Shown piece after piece: positions 54,816-63,645 of a stretch of 64,000 nt of DNA (position 1 is its first letter; every line of letters starts with the position of its first letter). The stretch comes from Bacillota bacterium (lineage in GTDB: Bacteria > Bacillota > Clostridia > Acetivibrionales > DSM-1351): assembly GCA_023444055.1 (NCBI GenBank), contig JAEZRV010000090.1, positions 124,001 to 188,000 on the forward strand. Reading direction: 5' to 3'. Below the pieces are notes generated by a model. That model searched no databases, was not told the DNA's origin, and saw only the letters and a program-made list of their open reading frames with translations. Position numbers and translations under genes: made by a program.

Positions 54816-56291
54816 TTATTCTACATATTCTCTCATTGCATCTGCCGTATTTATAATATTTTGTATTTTTTGCATCAATTCCTCAACATTTTCTAAATTT
54901 GCATTTGCCATTGCATTTGCTTCTTCAGAACTAGCAGCAGTCCCCTCACTTACTTCAGCTATCTTATTAATACTTTCAATAATTGACTCATTTGATTCAA
55001 CAATATTTTCTATCTTAGAATTAACTACTTTAACGTTATCAGATAGTTTACTTGTATTAACACTTATGTTGCTATAAATATTTTTTGTATTGAGAATAAA
55101 TTCATTTTGCTCTTGATTTGCACTTTTCATGCTATGTATTTGATCTACACAGTTCTGTACTGTCTCATTCAGTTCATTAATAATTGTAGATATCTTCGTT
55201 GATGATTGTTTACTCTGGTCAGCGAGCTGACGAATCTCATCTGCAACTACAGCAAATCCTTTACCCGCTTCACCTGCTCTTGCTGCTTCAATAGATGCAT
55301 TCAATGAAAGCAGATTTGTTTGCGCACTAATGTCCGAAATAATCGTTGTAATCCCTAATATTTCAGATGTCTTACTCTCTAGCTGTGCCATTTGTTTTTC
55401 TACCTTTAAGCTTCTTTCATTTACTATGGCAGCCTTATCATTAAGCTGGTTTACAACATATAAGCCCTCATTAACGTCATTTATAGAGTTATTAGATAAT
55501 TCCCCCATCTGTTTAGATAACCCTGAAGTTAACTGTATTAATTCTCTTATTTTCTCTGTAGCCTCTGATTGGTGCATCATATTCTCAGAAGTACTCTGTG
55601 TACCTCTAGAAATCTCATCAATTGAACTGCTAACTTGACCTATCGAAATATTAAATTCTGTCATAAAGTTTTGTACTTCTCTAGCATTTGAATCTAATAT
55701 ATTTGCAGCCTCTAATATTTTAGAAAGAATCTCTTCTTGTTTTTGCCCCTGCTTTTTTATATTGTCAAGTTTTTCTGAACTAAATTTATTAGATAAGCTT
55801 GTAGAAAGTATAACCGCAATACCAAACAATAAAATTGCCGCAAACTGAATAGTCAACTCAGTAATATCTCTTTTAGCTAATTTTTCAAAAAGTACTGTCT
55901 GCAGCATAACTGCCATATTAAGAACAAATACATAGGAATAGCTACACATTGTAAACCTTAAGTCAAAATAGAGTAAATACATTACTATAATAGGAAATAT
56001 ATATACAAATGCCATTCGTGTTGAAGCAGTAGCAAGTGCAATTGAATATATAATTAAATATCCTATCATTGTAACATGTTTAATTTTACCGCTTCCCCCA
56101 TTTCTTATATACATAATAAGTGCAATAGTTATAGGGATTGCTACAGCAGAAACAAATACAATAATATATTGCAAACTTCTATTTCCTTTTAAAAACTCTA
56201 AGGTATAGCCAACAGCTAAAAATAAACTAAGAATAGAGTTTATTATTAGTACTACCCTATTAGTTTGATGCAAATTTTCATTTGATATCAT
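54816..56291 (-). CDS. Methyl-accepting chemotaxis protein with multi-helix membrane input domain
   Basis: 491 residues. The first 185 form about six membrane segments with short loops and no periplasmic sensor domain, so the signal is sensed in or near the membrane. No HAMP domain is evident. The cytoplasmic signalling region has the strictly conserved hairpin tip (QTNLLSLNASIEAARAGEAGKGFAVVADEIRQLAD) at about residues 325-360, flanked by heptad helices. It transmits to CheA/CheW. The ligand is unknown. It lies between carbohydrate genes, so a sugar-related signal is possible, but that is only positional. Confidence 0.9.
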   Translation of the reverse strand: MISNENLHQTNRVVLIINSILSLFLAVGYTLEFLKGNRSLQYIIVFVSAVAIPITIALIMYIRNGGSGKIKHVTMIGYLIIYSIALATASTRMAFVYIFPIIVMYLLYFDLRFTMCSYSYVFVLNMAVMLQTVLFEKLAKRDITELTIQFAAILLFGIAVILSTSLSNKFSSEKLDNIKKQGQKQEEILSKILEAANILDSNAREVQNFMTEFNISIGQVSSSIDEISRGTQSTSENMMHQSEATEKIRELIQLTSGLSKQMGELSNNSINDVNEGLYVVNQLNDKAAIVNERSLKVEKQMAQLESKTSEILGITTIISDISAQTNLLSLNASIEAARAGEAGKGFAVVADEIRQLADQSKQSSTKISTIINELNETVQNCVDQIHSMKSANQEQNEFILNTKNIYSNISVNTSKLSDNVKVVNSKIENIVESNESIIESINKIAEVSEGTAASSEEANAMANANLENVEELMQKIQNIINTADAMREYVE

Positions 56292-56438
56292 TGTTTTTCT
56301 CCTCTTACAAATATATTATAAGAATATTTTACCACTTCTACGAAATTATTCAATGACCACCACCATTTTTTTGGCGATTTATACATAATTTATACTTAAT
56401 TTTAATCTGAAATTCAGTGTTACTTTTGGCAAAATGTA

Positions 56439-56447
56439 TGGTATTAT
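56439..56447 (+). promoter_or_regulatory. Extended -10 promoter candidate of cellobiose phosphorylase gene
   Basis: TGGTATTAT matches an extended -10 with one mismatch in the hexamer; the -35 is weak. It lies about 63 bp ahead of the ATG at 56510. The 218-bp gap to the MCP gene contains no other clear site, and no catabolite-repression element is evident. Confidence 0.45.
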
Positions 56448-56509
56448 TTCTTAGTATATAAAATATATGAATTTGCAGTAACCAGATTAATTTGGAGGTG
56501 CTTTTTTTA

Positions 56510-58960
56510 ATGAATTACGGTTTTTTTGATGAGTTTTCCAAAGAGTATGTTATAAATCGTCCTGATACTCCAGCTCCATGGTGTAATTATTTAGGCTCAG
56601 TTGATTATGGTGCCATTATCTCGAACAACGCTACAGGCTATAGCTTTGTAAAATCAGGTGCTTCAGGTAGAATTATACGATTTAGATTTAATTCTGCATC
56701 TAATGATCAGCCAGGAAGATATATATATATTCGTGATAATTCAGATGGTGATTTCTGGTCAGGTTCATGGCAGCCTGTTTGTAAGCCAATAGAGACATAT
56801 AAAAGTGAGTGTCGCCATGGTACAGCCTATACTCAAATATCTTCATCATATAGGGACGTTAATACAACAACACTATATTTTGTTCCTCTAGACAAAAACT
56901 ACGAGGTATGGCAATTCAAAATTAAGAATACAGGGGATTTAAAAAAGAATTTATCTATTTATGGAATGGTTGAGTTCACAAACCATGACCACTATGAAAA
57001 TGATACAGTAAATCTCCAATATTCACAATTTATTAGTAAAACATATTTTAAAGGAGACCATATACTGCAGGTTATTAATGAAAATGGCAGTGAAGCCTCC
57101 AGCGATGTAGACGGACACTGTGATACAATGGGAGACCCCTCCTGCAGATTTTTTGGCGTTGCAGGTCAGACTGTCTCAGCTTTTGATGGAGAAAGAGATG
57201 CTTTCCTTGGAAATTACAGAAATTATGGCAATCCTATCGCCGTGGAAACAGGTAATTGCTCAAATACTTCAGCTTATAACTGTAATTCCTTTGGTGCACT
57301 TCAAATAGATATTATTTTAGAGCCAGGCGAAGAGAAAGAGATGGTATTTATCCTCGGAGCAGGTAATGAGGAAATAGCTAGAAATGTTATTGGAAAATAT
57401 AATGATGGAGCTTCTGATAAGGTAAATGATGTTGTCAATAAGCAGTTTGCAGAGCTAAAGACCTTTTGGCACGCTCGTCTCAGTAACCTACAGGTTGACA
57501 CTCCTGATGATAACTTTGATAACATGGTAAATGTTTGGAATGCTTACCAGTGTTTCATTACTTTCCTGTGGTCAAGGGCAGCCTCTTTCCAATATTGTGG
57601 TCTTAGAAATGGATTAGGATACCGTGATACTGTTCAGGACATTCAGGGAATAATTCATCTTGATGATAAACTTGCAAGAGAAAGACTCTGGCTGATGCTT
57701 AGTGCACAGGTTTCTAACGGTGGAGGGCTTCCTCTTGTAAAATTTGATCACAAAGCAGGGCAAACAGCAACACCTGATGAATCTGAGTATGCCAAGGCAA
57801 CTGGACAATCCTACTATCGTGCCGATGATGCTCTCTGGCTCTTCCCTACAGTTATTACTTACATAAAGGAAAGCGGTAAGTGGAGCTTTGTTGACGAAGT
57901 AATTCCTTATGCTGATAAGGGCGAGGCTACAGTTTATAATCATTTGAGACAAGCAATACAATTTAATTTAGATAGACAAGGCAGTCATGGGTTCCCTGCC
58001 GGATTATTCGCAGATTGGAATGACTGTTTGAGACTTGGAGCTAAAGGTGAGTCGATGTTCGTAGCTTTCCAACTCTACTATGCTTTAGCTATCTTCAAGG
58101 AATTTGCACAGAAGAAAGACTTAAACGATGATGTTATCTGGGCTGATAAGCATCTTGACAGAATGAATGCTCAATTTGAAAAATATGCATGGCAAGAAGA
58201 CCAATATGTACGCGGCTTTACTGAAGATGGTTATACAATGGGAGCAACAAACAACACTGAGGCTAATATATGGCTGAATCCTCAAACCTGGTCAGTTATA
58301 AGCGGAGCTGCTAAGGATGAGAAAGCAAAAGCAGCACTTAACAGCGTTTATAATAAGCTTAACACCAAATATGGCGCAAGATTATTCTATCCTCCATTTA
58401 AAGATTATGGCATGCCTGTAGCAAGAATGGTACTCTTCAATGAGGGTACAAAAGAAAATGCTGGTATTTTCTCGCAGCCTCAAGGTTGGCTTATACTTGC
58501 CGAAACTATTGTTGGCAATGGAAATAGGGCATATGAGTACTTTACAGAAATAAATCCTGCAGCTATGAATGAACATGCAGAAATCAGGAAGCTAGAACCT
58601 TATGTTCATGGTCAGGCTACAGAAGGAATAGATACTTTGAACCATGGACGTTCTCATGTACATTGGCTTACAGGTACAGCATCAACTGTTATGGTTTCAT
58701 TAGTTAATGGTATTCTTGGTTTACAGCCTGAATATGATGGGATTAACATAAACCCATGTATTCCATCGGCATGGGAAGGTTTCACAATGACCAAAATATT
58801 CAGAGATAAAGTGCTTAATATCAAAGTTGAAAATAACGAAGGCGTTGAAAAGGGAGTTAAGCATATCGTTATTAATGGAAAGAAGCTTGATGGCTGTTAT
58901 ATTAGTTGTGAGGATTTAGTTGAAACTAACGATGTTCTGGTTGTGATGGGAAAAGCTTAA
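56510..58960 (+). CDS. cbpA: Cellobiose phosphorylase (GH94)
   Basis: 816 residues from the ATG at 56510 with GGAGGTG upstream. The beginning NYGFFDEFSKEYVINRPDTPAPWCNYLG is diagnostic for cellobiose phosphorylase rather than the longer cellodextrin phosphorylases. The (alpha/alpha)6 catalytic domain has YRDTVQDIQGI and FADWNDCLRLGAKGESMF with the general acid Asp near residue 500, and HGRSHVHWLTGTAS lines the phosphate site. The enzyme splits cellobiose with phosphate to glucose 1-phosphate and glucose inside the cell, saving an ATP. It supplies GlgC and GalU/RmlA substrate. No transporter gene adjoins it here. Confidence 0.93.
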   Translation: MNYGFFDEFSKEYVINRPDTPAPWCNYLGSVDYGAIISNNATGYSFVKSGASGRIIRFRFNSASNDQPGRYIYIRDNSDGDFWSGSWQPVCKPIETYKSECRHGTAYTQISSSYRDVNTTTLYFVPLDKNYEVWQFKIKNTGDLKKNLSIYGMVEFTNHDHYENDTVNLQYSQFISKTYFKGDHILQVINENGSEASSDVDGHCDTMGDPSCRFFGVAGQTVSAFDGERDAFLGNYRNYGNPIAVETGNCSNTSAYNCNSFGALQIDIILEPGEEKEMVFILGAGNEEIARNVIGKYNDGASDKVNDVVNKQFAELKTFWHARLSNLQVDTPDDNFDNMVNVWNAYQCFITFLWSRAASFQYCGLRNGLGYRDTVQDIQGIIHLDDKLARERLWLMLSAQVSNGGGLPLVKFDHKAGQTATPDESEYAKATGQSYYRADDALWLFPTVITYIKESGKWSFVDEVIPYADKGEATVYNHLRQAIQFNLDRQGSHGFPAGLFADWNDCLRLGAKGESMFVAFQLYYALAIFKEFAQKKDLNDDVIWADKHLDRMNAQFEKYAWQEDQYVRGFTEDGYTMGATNNTEANIWLNPQTWSVISGAAKDEKAKAALNSVYNKLNTKYGARLFYPPFKDYGMPVARMVLFNEGTKENAGIFSQPQGWLILAETIVGNGNRAYEYFTEINPAAMNEHAEIRKLEPYVHGQATEGIDTLNHGRSHVHWLTGTASTVMVSLVNGILGLQPEYDGININPCIPSAWEGFTMTKIFRDKVLNIKVENNEGVEKGVKHIVINGKKLDGCYISCEDLVETNDVLVVMGKA

Positions 58961-59040
58961 AAACATAACTACATAAAAAACAAGTGGTTTTAATTATTTA
59001 CAGATAAAAATTAATTATGCAATAGTTATAAATTTAATTT

Positions 59041-59072
59041 AAAATACGCTGGCTTTTGCCAGCGTATTTTTT
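59041..59072. terminator. Bidirectional rho-independent terminator
   Basis: AAAATACGCTGGC pairs perfectly over 13 bp with GCCAGCGTATTTT around TTTT, followed by a T run; A run on the other side. It lies between the convergent phosphorylase and ABC permease genes. Confidence 0.9.
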
Positions 59073-59097
59073 CAAATCTAAAACCCTATTAAATAAA

Positions 59098-59928
59098 TTA
59101 TGCAAACCTCTTCCTAAATGCCAAAGTGATAAAATAAATTACTGCAGAAACAATTACTATTGTAGCTCCTGTCGCCATGTCAAAATAATATGACAGTATT
59201 AGTCCAGTAACCCCAGATACTATTGACACAAGCAGTGCAATAACATTATATTGTTTTGCGTTTGTTGATACGTTTCTGGCTGCCGCTGCTGGTAAAACCA
59301 GTAAAGAATTTATTATCAGAAGTCCAACCCATTGAATGCTTATAGTTACCACTACAGCAATTATAGAAGTTAGTATCAGTTCAACGGCAAGTGTATTTAT
59401 TCCGCGGCTTCTGGCTAATGATTGATTAAGGCTAACCAAAATTATCTTATTGTAAAATGCAGTCCATAATGCAATAACTAAGATAGCCAGAACAAAGAGT
59501 ACTACCACCTCTTGTGAACTAATGCTCAACAAATCACCTACAAACAGAGAACTGTATTTTGAAGCGTTAATTATTACTAAACCCAGTGCAATAGCAGCTG
59601 ACGAAAATACTCCTATTACGGTATCAGTTGATGTTTTTGTTTTATTCTTAACAATAGTTATCAGAATAGAAAACGCTATCGAAAAAACTATAGCTGACCA
59701 CATTGGCGAAATTACACCTATAGCAGTACCTATTGCAATACCTGTAAATGCTCCATGGCCTAATGCATCAGAGAAGAAAGCCATTCTATTATTAACAATG
59801 ATAGTTCCTAATATCGCAAAAATAGGTGTTATCAGTAATATTGCTAAAAATGCATTCTTCATAAAGTCATAATTCATCCAATCAAATGGTAAAATAATAT
59901 CTAGTATACTATATACCTGGCTCATCAT
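59098..59928 (-). CDS. ZnuB-type metal ABC transporter permease
   Basis: About 276 residues, starting at either of two adjacent ATGs (59928/59925). Eight to nine membrane helices with the ABC-3 family pattern: DALGHGAFTGIAIG near residue 60 and QWVGLLIINSLLVLPAAAARN near 210. Such permeases import Zn or Mn. It overlaps the ATPase gene by about 20 bp and is translationally coupled to it. A longer N-terminus to 60027 is open but would lie inside the ATPase gene. A solute-binding ZnuA is not seen in the window. Confidence 0.88.
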   Translation of the reverse strand: MMSQVYSILDIILPFDWMNYDFMKNAFLAILLITPIFAILGTIIVNNRMAFFSDALGHGAFTGIAIGTAIGVISPMWSAIVFSIAFSILITIVKNKTKTSTDTVIGVFSSAAIALGLVIINASKYSSLFVGDLLSISSQEVVVLFVLAILVIALWTAFYNKIILVSLNQSLARSRGINTLAVELILTSIIAVVVTISIQWVGLLIINSLLVLPAAAARNVSTNAKQYNVIALLVSIVSGVTGLILSYYFDMATGATIVIVSAVIYFITLAFRKRFA

Positions 59929-60733
59929 TTCCCCCCCTATTTTCCTCTTTGTCATTATTAAAAAAACTTGATAAGCCAAATGTTTCATGTAGCCTTTTGT
60001 CATTAAATACTTTTTCAGGTGTACCATTTAATATCACTGTCTCATCTATTAATACTACTCTATCAGCATGCTTTTTTACCAAGTCTAAGTCATGTGAAAC
60101 TAGAATAATTGAAAGATCATATAGTTCTCTTACTTTAGAAACAATTTCATAAAAAACCTCTAACCCTTTTCTATCAACACCTGATACTGGCTCATCGAGT
60201 AAAAGCAGCTGCGGCATTGGCTCAAGCGCAAGTGCCAGTAGAACCCTCTGCAGCTCTCCACCTGATAGTGAACCTAATCGTTTATTAATAAGACCTTCAG
60301 CCTGTACTCTGCTAAGACATTTTAAAATATCGTGACTCATCTGTTTTGATGGTTTATACCATGCTGGTTTATTACTCATACATGAAGCAAACAAATTTTG
60401 TACACTTATAGGTGCTGCGGTGTCAAATTCTAGCTGCTGCGGTACATAACCTACTATTGGTCTACCTGAAATATCGCCATTTGAGCCAGCAAAAGTTATA
60501 GTTCCCTCATGCTTAACCTCTCCCAATATTGCTTTAAGTAGTGTGCTTTTTCCTGCTCCATTTGGTCCAATAACAGCTGTAAGCTCACCGCAATGTAAAT
60601 GCAAATTGACATCTTTGAGTATTTCTGTCTTTCCAATCTTAACTGAAAACCCTTTAATTTTAGTGCAGCAATAGCCACAGCAATCTTTATTTAGTTGGCA
60701 TTTCCCATTATGTCTTCCAAAAAACTCTTCCAT
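59909..60733 (-). CDS. ZnuC-type metal ABC transporter ATPase with Cys/His-rich N-terminus
   Basis: 274 residues. Walker A GPNGAGKST near residue 55, Q-loop YVPQQLEF, signature LSGGELQRVLLALAL and Walker B LLLLDEPVSGVD with the H-loop VSHD are complete. The first 25 residues are unusual: RHNGKCQLNKDCCGYCCTK carries five cysteines and a histidine, which could bind the transported metal or sense it. The usual ZnuC/AdcC starts close to the ATPase fold without this segment. The gene precedes the permease with a 20-bp overlap. AGAGGA lies ahead of the ATG at 60733. Confidence 0.88.
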   Translation of the reverse strand: MEEFFGRHNGKCQLNKDCCGYCCTKIKGFSVKIGKTEILKDVNLHLHCGELTAVIGPNGAGKSTLLKAILGEVKHEGTITFAGSNGDISGRPIVGYVPQQLEFDTAAPISVQNLFASCMSNKPAWYKPSKQMSHDILKCLSRVQAEGLINKRLGSLSGGELQRVLLALALEPMPQLLLLDEPVSGVDRKGLEVFYEIVSKVRELYDLSIILVSHDLDLVKKHADRVVLIDETVILNGTPEKVFNDKRLHETFGLSSFFNNDKEENRGGNDEPGI

Positions 60734-61146
60734 TTAAATTCCTCTCCAAATCTTTATACTAAAGTATTATACCAAAAATAACTATACAATCATCTTTTTA
60801 TACTATATTTTTTTATACTAATTTGCATTTAAAATATGGAATCTCATTTTAAATAGCCGCATTTGCGGCAACGGAGCGATAATGAGCCTATATACTTTTT
60901 ACATCTGAGTGCTTCTCTGCAGCGTTATAAGCAATAAATGTAAATTTCAAATCAGTATAGGTATAAAATTATAGGATCTGATTTAAGTTAATTATAAGTT
61001 AAGTTAATTTTTAAGTGTTTTATATTGTATTCCAGAAATAATTTATTATATTTTAATAATTTATTATTGACAAACAATAATTTTAGCAGTATATTTTATC
61101 TAGATGATAAACATTCACTATATATTTCAAAACGGGGTAATAATTT
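60734..61146. other. Divergent intergenic region with a nested hairpin
   Basis: In this 413-bp gap the bases 60843-60886 form a nested stem: CTCATT (60843-60848) with AATGAG (60881-60886), and inside it GCCGC-ATTT-GCGGC (60856-60869). It stands out in an otherwise AT-rich stretch. The region next to the ATPase gene has several TATACTA-like words but no evident Zur or Fur box. A direct repeat of AAGTTAA occurs near 61000. I see no gene. Confidence 0.5.
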
Positions 61147-61617
61147 ATGCATTTACAAGTATTAAGGTATAAGGGTCTAAGCCGAATAATGGAAGTATCA
61201 TGTACTGTATTTCAAATATTAGGTACTATTTTGGTTATTTCTTTACCTTGGACAATAAATTTCTATTTGCTTTATAAGCATAGTATCGTTGAATCAAGTA
61301 TATATTACTCTATGATTATACTTTTATTTATTTCTGGTATTTGCGGTTTCGCAATATTGCATCATGCAAAAAAAATACTTCATAACATAAATGAAAAAAA
61401 TCCATTTACGTTAGATACTGCAAACAGAATTAAATATATTGCTTACTGGTGTTTGCCGATTTCATTCATTTATTTCTTGGCTATTTTTTTTATTCCATCG
61501 GCATTTTCTCTCCTCGTAGGGTTAACTTTTTTATTTCTTGCTGCCTGCATTTTCATCATTGCAGAACTATTTTATCAAGCTATTAATTACAAGCAAGAAA
61601 ACGACTTAACCATATAG
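61147..61617 (+). CDS. DUF2975-type membrane protein
   Basis: 156 residues with four membrane segments (about 18-42, 50-70, 98-118 and 122-145). The fourth-helix pattern and the pairing with a small HTH regulator 15 bp downstream are typical of DUF2975/YozG gene pairs of Firmicutes. A segment in the middle, NEKNPFTLDTANRIKYIAYWCLP, is the most conserved part of the family. Function is unknown; the protein probably senses or resists a membrane stress and is controlled by its partner. Confidence 0.8.
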   Translation: MHLQVLRYKGLSRIMEVSCTVFQILGTILVISLPWTINFYLLYKHSIVESSIYYSMIILLFISGICGFAILHHAKKILHNINEKNPFTLDTANRIKYIAYWCLPISFIYFLAIFFIPSAFSLLVGLTFLFLAACIFIIAELFYQAINYKQENDLTI

Positions 61618-61632
61618 AAAGGGAGAAAACTT

Positions 61633-61860
61633 ATGCCTATTGTAGTAAACGTAGATGTAATGCTTGCAAAAAGAAAAATGAGTTCAACTGAACTGGCAGA
61701 AAAAATAGGAATTACAACAGCCAATCTCTCAATATTAAAAACCAACAAGGCAAAAGCCATCAGATTCTCAACACTTGAAGAAATTTGTAAAGCTCTAGAC
61801 TGCCAGCCTGGTGATATTTTAGAATATGTACCTGCTACGGATGAAGAGCTTACTGAATAA
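61633..61860 (+). CDS. Small Cro/CI-type HTH regulator (YozG-like)
   Basis: 75 residues, nearly all a single helix-turn-helix: MLAKRKMSSTELAEKIGITTANLSILKTNKAKAIRFSTLEEICKALDCQPGDILEY. This is the HTH_26 type that accompanies DUF2975 proteins. GGGAG lies close to the ATG. It likely represses its own operon, including the DUF2975 gene and perhaps the DUF4173 gene that follows 57 bp later. Confidence 0.9.
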   Translation: MPIVVNVDVMLAKRKMSSTELAEKIGITTANLSILKTNKAKAIRFSTLEEICKALDCQPGDILEYVPATDEELTE

Positions 61861-61917
61861 AATTGCTAAACAACTTAGTTTCACTATTTTTGTGCCGGAT
61901 CCGGCGTGGAGGTAAAT

Positions 61918-63591
61918 ATGGAAGATAATAATTTTCAACCTGAACCAAAAAACTCAGAAGAACGTAAAACAGAATCACAAGTAGCTCAGAACGCGCAAGT
62001 AAGTCAAAACCCGCAAGCAAGTCCTGATAAAAATCAAAATTCAGTAGTTATTCCTCAAACTTATAACTCATATACTCGTTATGTGCCAAGGAGCCAAACA
62101 CCTGAATACATTGCGTTTAAAGCTAGAGTTACATCTAGAAAAGCATTATTTATCACTGTGCTAAGTATTCTATTCTCCATTTTATTCACAGAAGCTATTT
62201 TATTTGGTTCAGCAGGAATCTCTGTTCCAATTCTAGCTATTGCATTCGAAAGTTTATTATTTTATTCCTTTAGGGAAAGAGAAAAACCGTTAAAGAAAGC
62301 TTCCATTTATATTACTATTCCAATTCTGCTGCTTTCATCAAGCTATTTTATTCATTATAATCCAAGTACGCAGTTTATAACTTGGCTAACAATAATAGGA
62401 CTTTTCTGTATTCAGATTATTTTGCTTGCTAATATACAAGTAAGTGACATATTTAGCTTTGATATGCTGTCAAAATCTATTGTCAACCTAGTAGGAAAGC
62501 CTTTCTCGAACTTTGTAATTCCACTAAATTCTTTTAAAATACTAAAAGAGAACAAATCAAAATCTTTTACAAACTTTATTTACGTTTTTATTGGTCTTAC
62601 AGTATCAATTCCTATTGCCGCAATACTAATGAGTTTATTTATGAGTGCAGATGCAGTGTTTGATAACGCAATGAAAAAAGTTATAGAATTTATAGGTCTA
62701 GATTTTAAAATTGCTTTCTGGGACATAATTTTGGGATGTATATTTGGTCTATTACTCGCAGCTATGCTTTTAGGTCTAAAATATAGCGAAATAAAACAAA
62801 CTCCAGCTGCTAAAATTGGAGATAATATAGAAAGTCTCATCATTGGTACTTTCTTAACAATTATAAATGTATTCATTATTACCTTTGTTGCATTTCAATT
62901 TGTATACCTATTTGGTGGTACAGTTAATATTACTGCCTCTGATATGACTTATGCAGAATATGCTAGGCGAGGATTTTTTGAGCTATCAACTGCATCTGGT
63001 ATTATTTTTGCAATTGCTCTTTTTGTTTTGATTATGACTAAGAAAAAAGCCGGCAAGCTTCCTTTATGGATTAAGTTAACAACCGTTTGTCTATGTTTAT
63101 GTAATGGCGTTTTGCTTATATCTGCAATGAAAAGGATGCTGCTATATGTAGACATTTATGGGCTCAGTGTTAAGCGTTTCTTAACTATATGGTTCATGAT
63201 TATTATAGGTCTATGTCTGTTATGGATAATACTGAAATGTTTTATAAAAAAGATTTATGTAATGAAATGGATAGGTGTTACAGTAATTATTAGCGTTTGT
63301 ATTCTAAGCCTTTTAAATACAGAACGTATTATTGCAAATTACAATGTTACTCGCTATTTGTCCAGTCCAAAAGAAAATTCAATTGATGTAAATTATCTAG
63401 GACAATTATCTTACACTGCTGTACCTGAAATAGTACGTCTGAAAGATTTTGATAAAGGAAACAAAGAAAACTTCGATTTAAAAACAATTTTAGAAGATCA
63501 AAAATATAAGTTAAAACACAGGCATAAAATTTATGGATTTACTCTAGATAGAATAGAAGCTTCAAGAATATTGCATAAAGAATTTAAATAA
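61918..63591 (+). CDS. DUF4173/DUF4153-type integral membrane protein
   Basis: 557 residues from the ATG at 61918 (GGAGG at 61907-61911). A polar Gln/Asn-rich N-terminus of about 60 residues precedes 12 or so membrane segments. The loop FMSADAVFDNAMKKVIEF near 245 and the C-terminal LTLDRIEASRILHKEF-like end, here GFTLDRIEASRILHKEF, fit the DUF4173 family. Function unknown. Its place after the DUF2975-HTH pair suggests co-regulation. A GC-rich palindrome-like sequence (GCCGGATCCGGC, 61894-61905) lies in the gap before it and might be an operator. Confidence 0.78.
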   Translation: MEDNNFQPEPKNSEERKTESQVAQNAQVSQNPQASPDKNQNSVVIPQTYNSYTRYVPRSQTPEYIAFKARVTSRKALFITVLSILFSILFTEAILFGSAGISVPILAIAFESLLFYSFREREKPLKKASIYITIPILLLSSSYFIHYNPSTQFITWLTIIGLFCIQIILLANIQVSDIFSFDMLSKSIVNLVGKPFSNFVIPLNSFKILKENKSKSFTNFIYVFIGLTVSIPIAAILMSLFMSADAVFDNAMKKVIEFIGLDFKIAFWDIILGCIFGLLLAAMLLGLKYSEIKQTPAAKIGDNIESLIIGTFLTIINVFIITFVAFQFVYLFGGTVNITASDMTYAEYARRGFFELSTASGIIFAIALFVLIMTKKKAGKLPLWIKLTTVCLCLCNGVLLISAMKRMLLYVDIYGLSVKRFLTIWFMIIIGLCLLWIILKCFIKKIYVMKWIGVTVIISVCILSLLNTERIIANYNVTRYLSSPKENSIDVNYLGQLSYTAVPEIVRLKDFDKGNKENFDLKTILEDQKYKLKHRHKIYGFTLDRIEASRILHKEFK

Positions 63592-63645
63592 AAGAGTGCT
63601 TAAAGTATCCGAAAAACCAGATTTTCATCTATGGAGAGTAAATAT

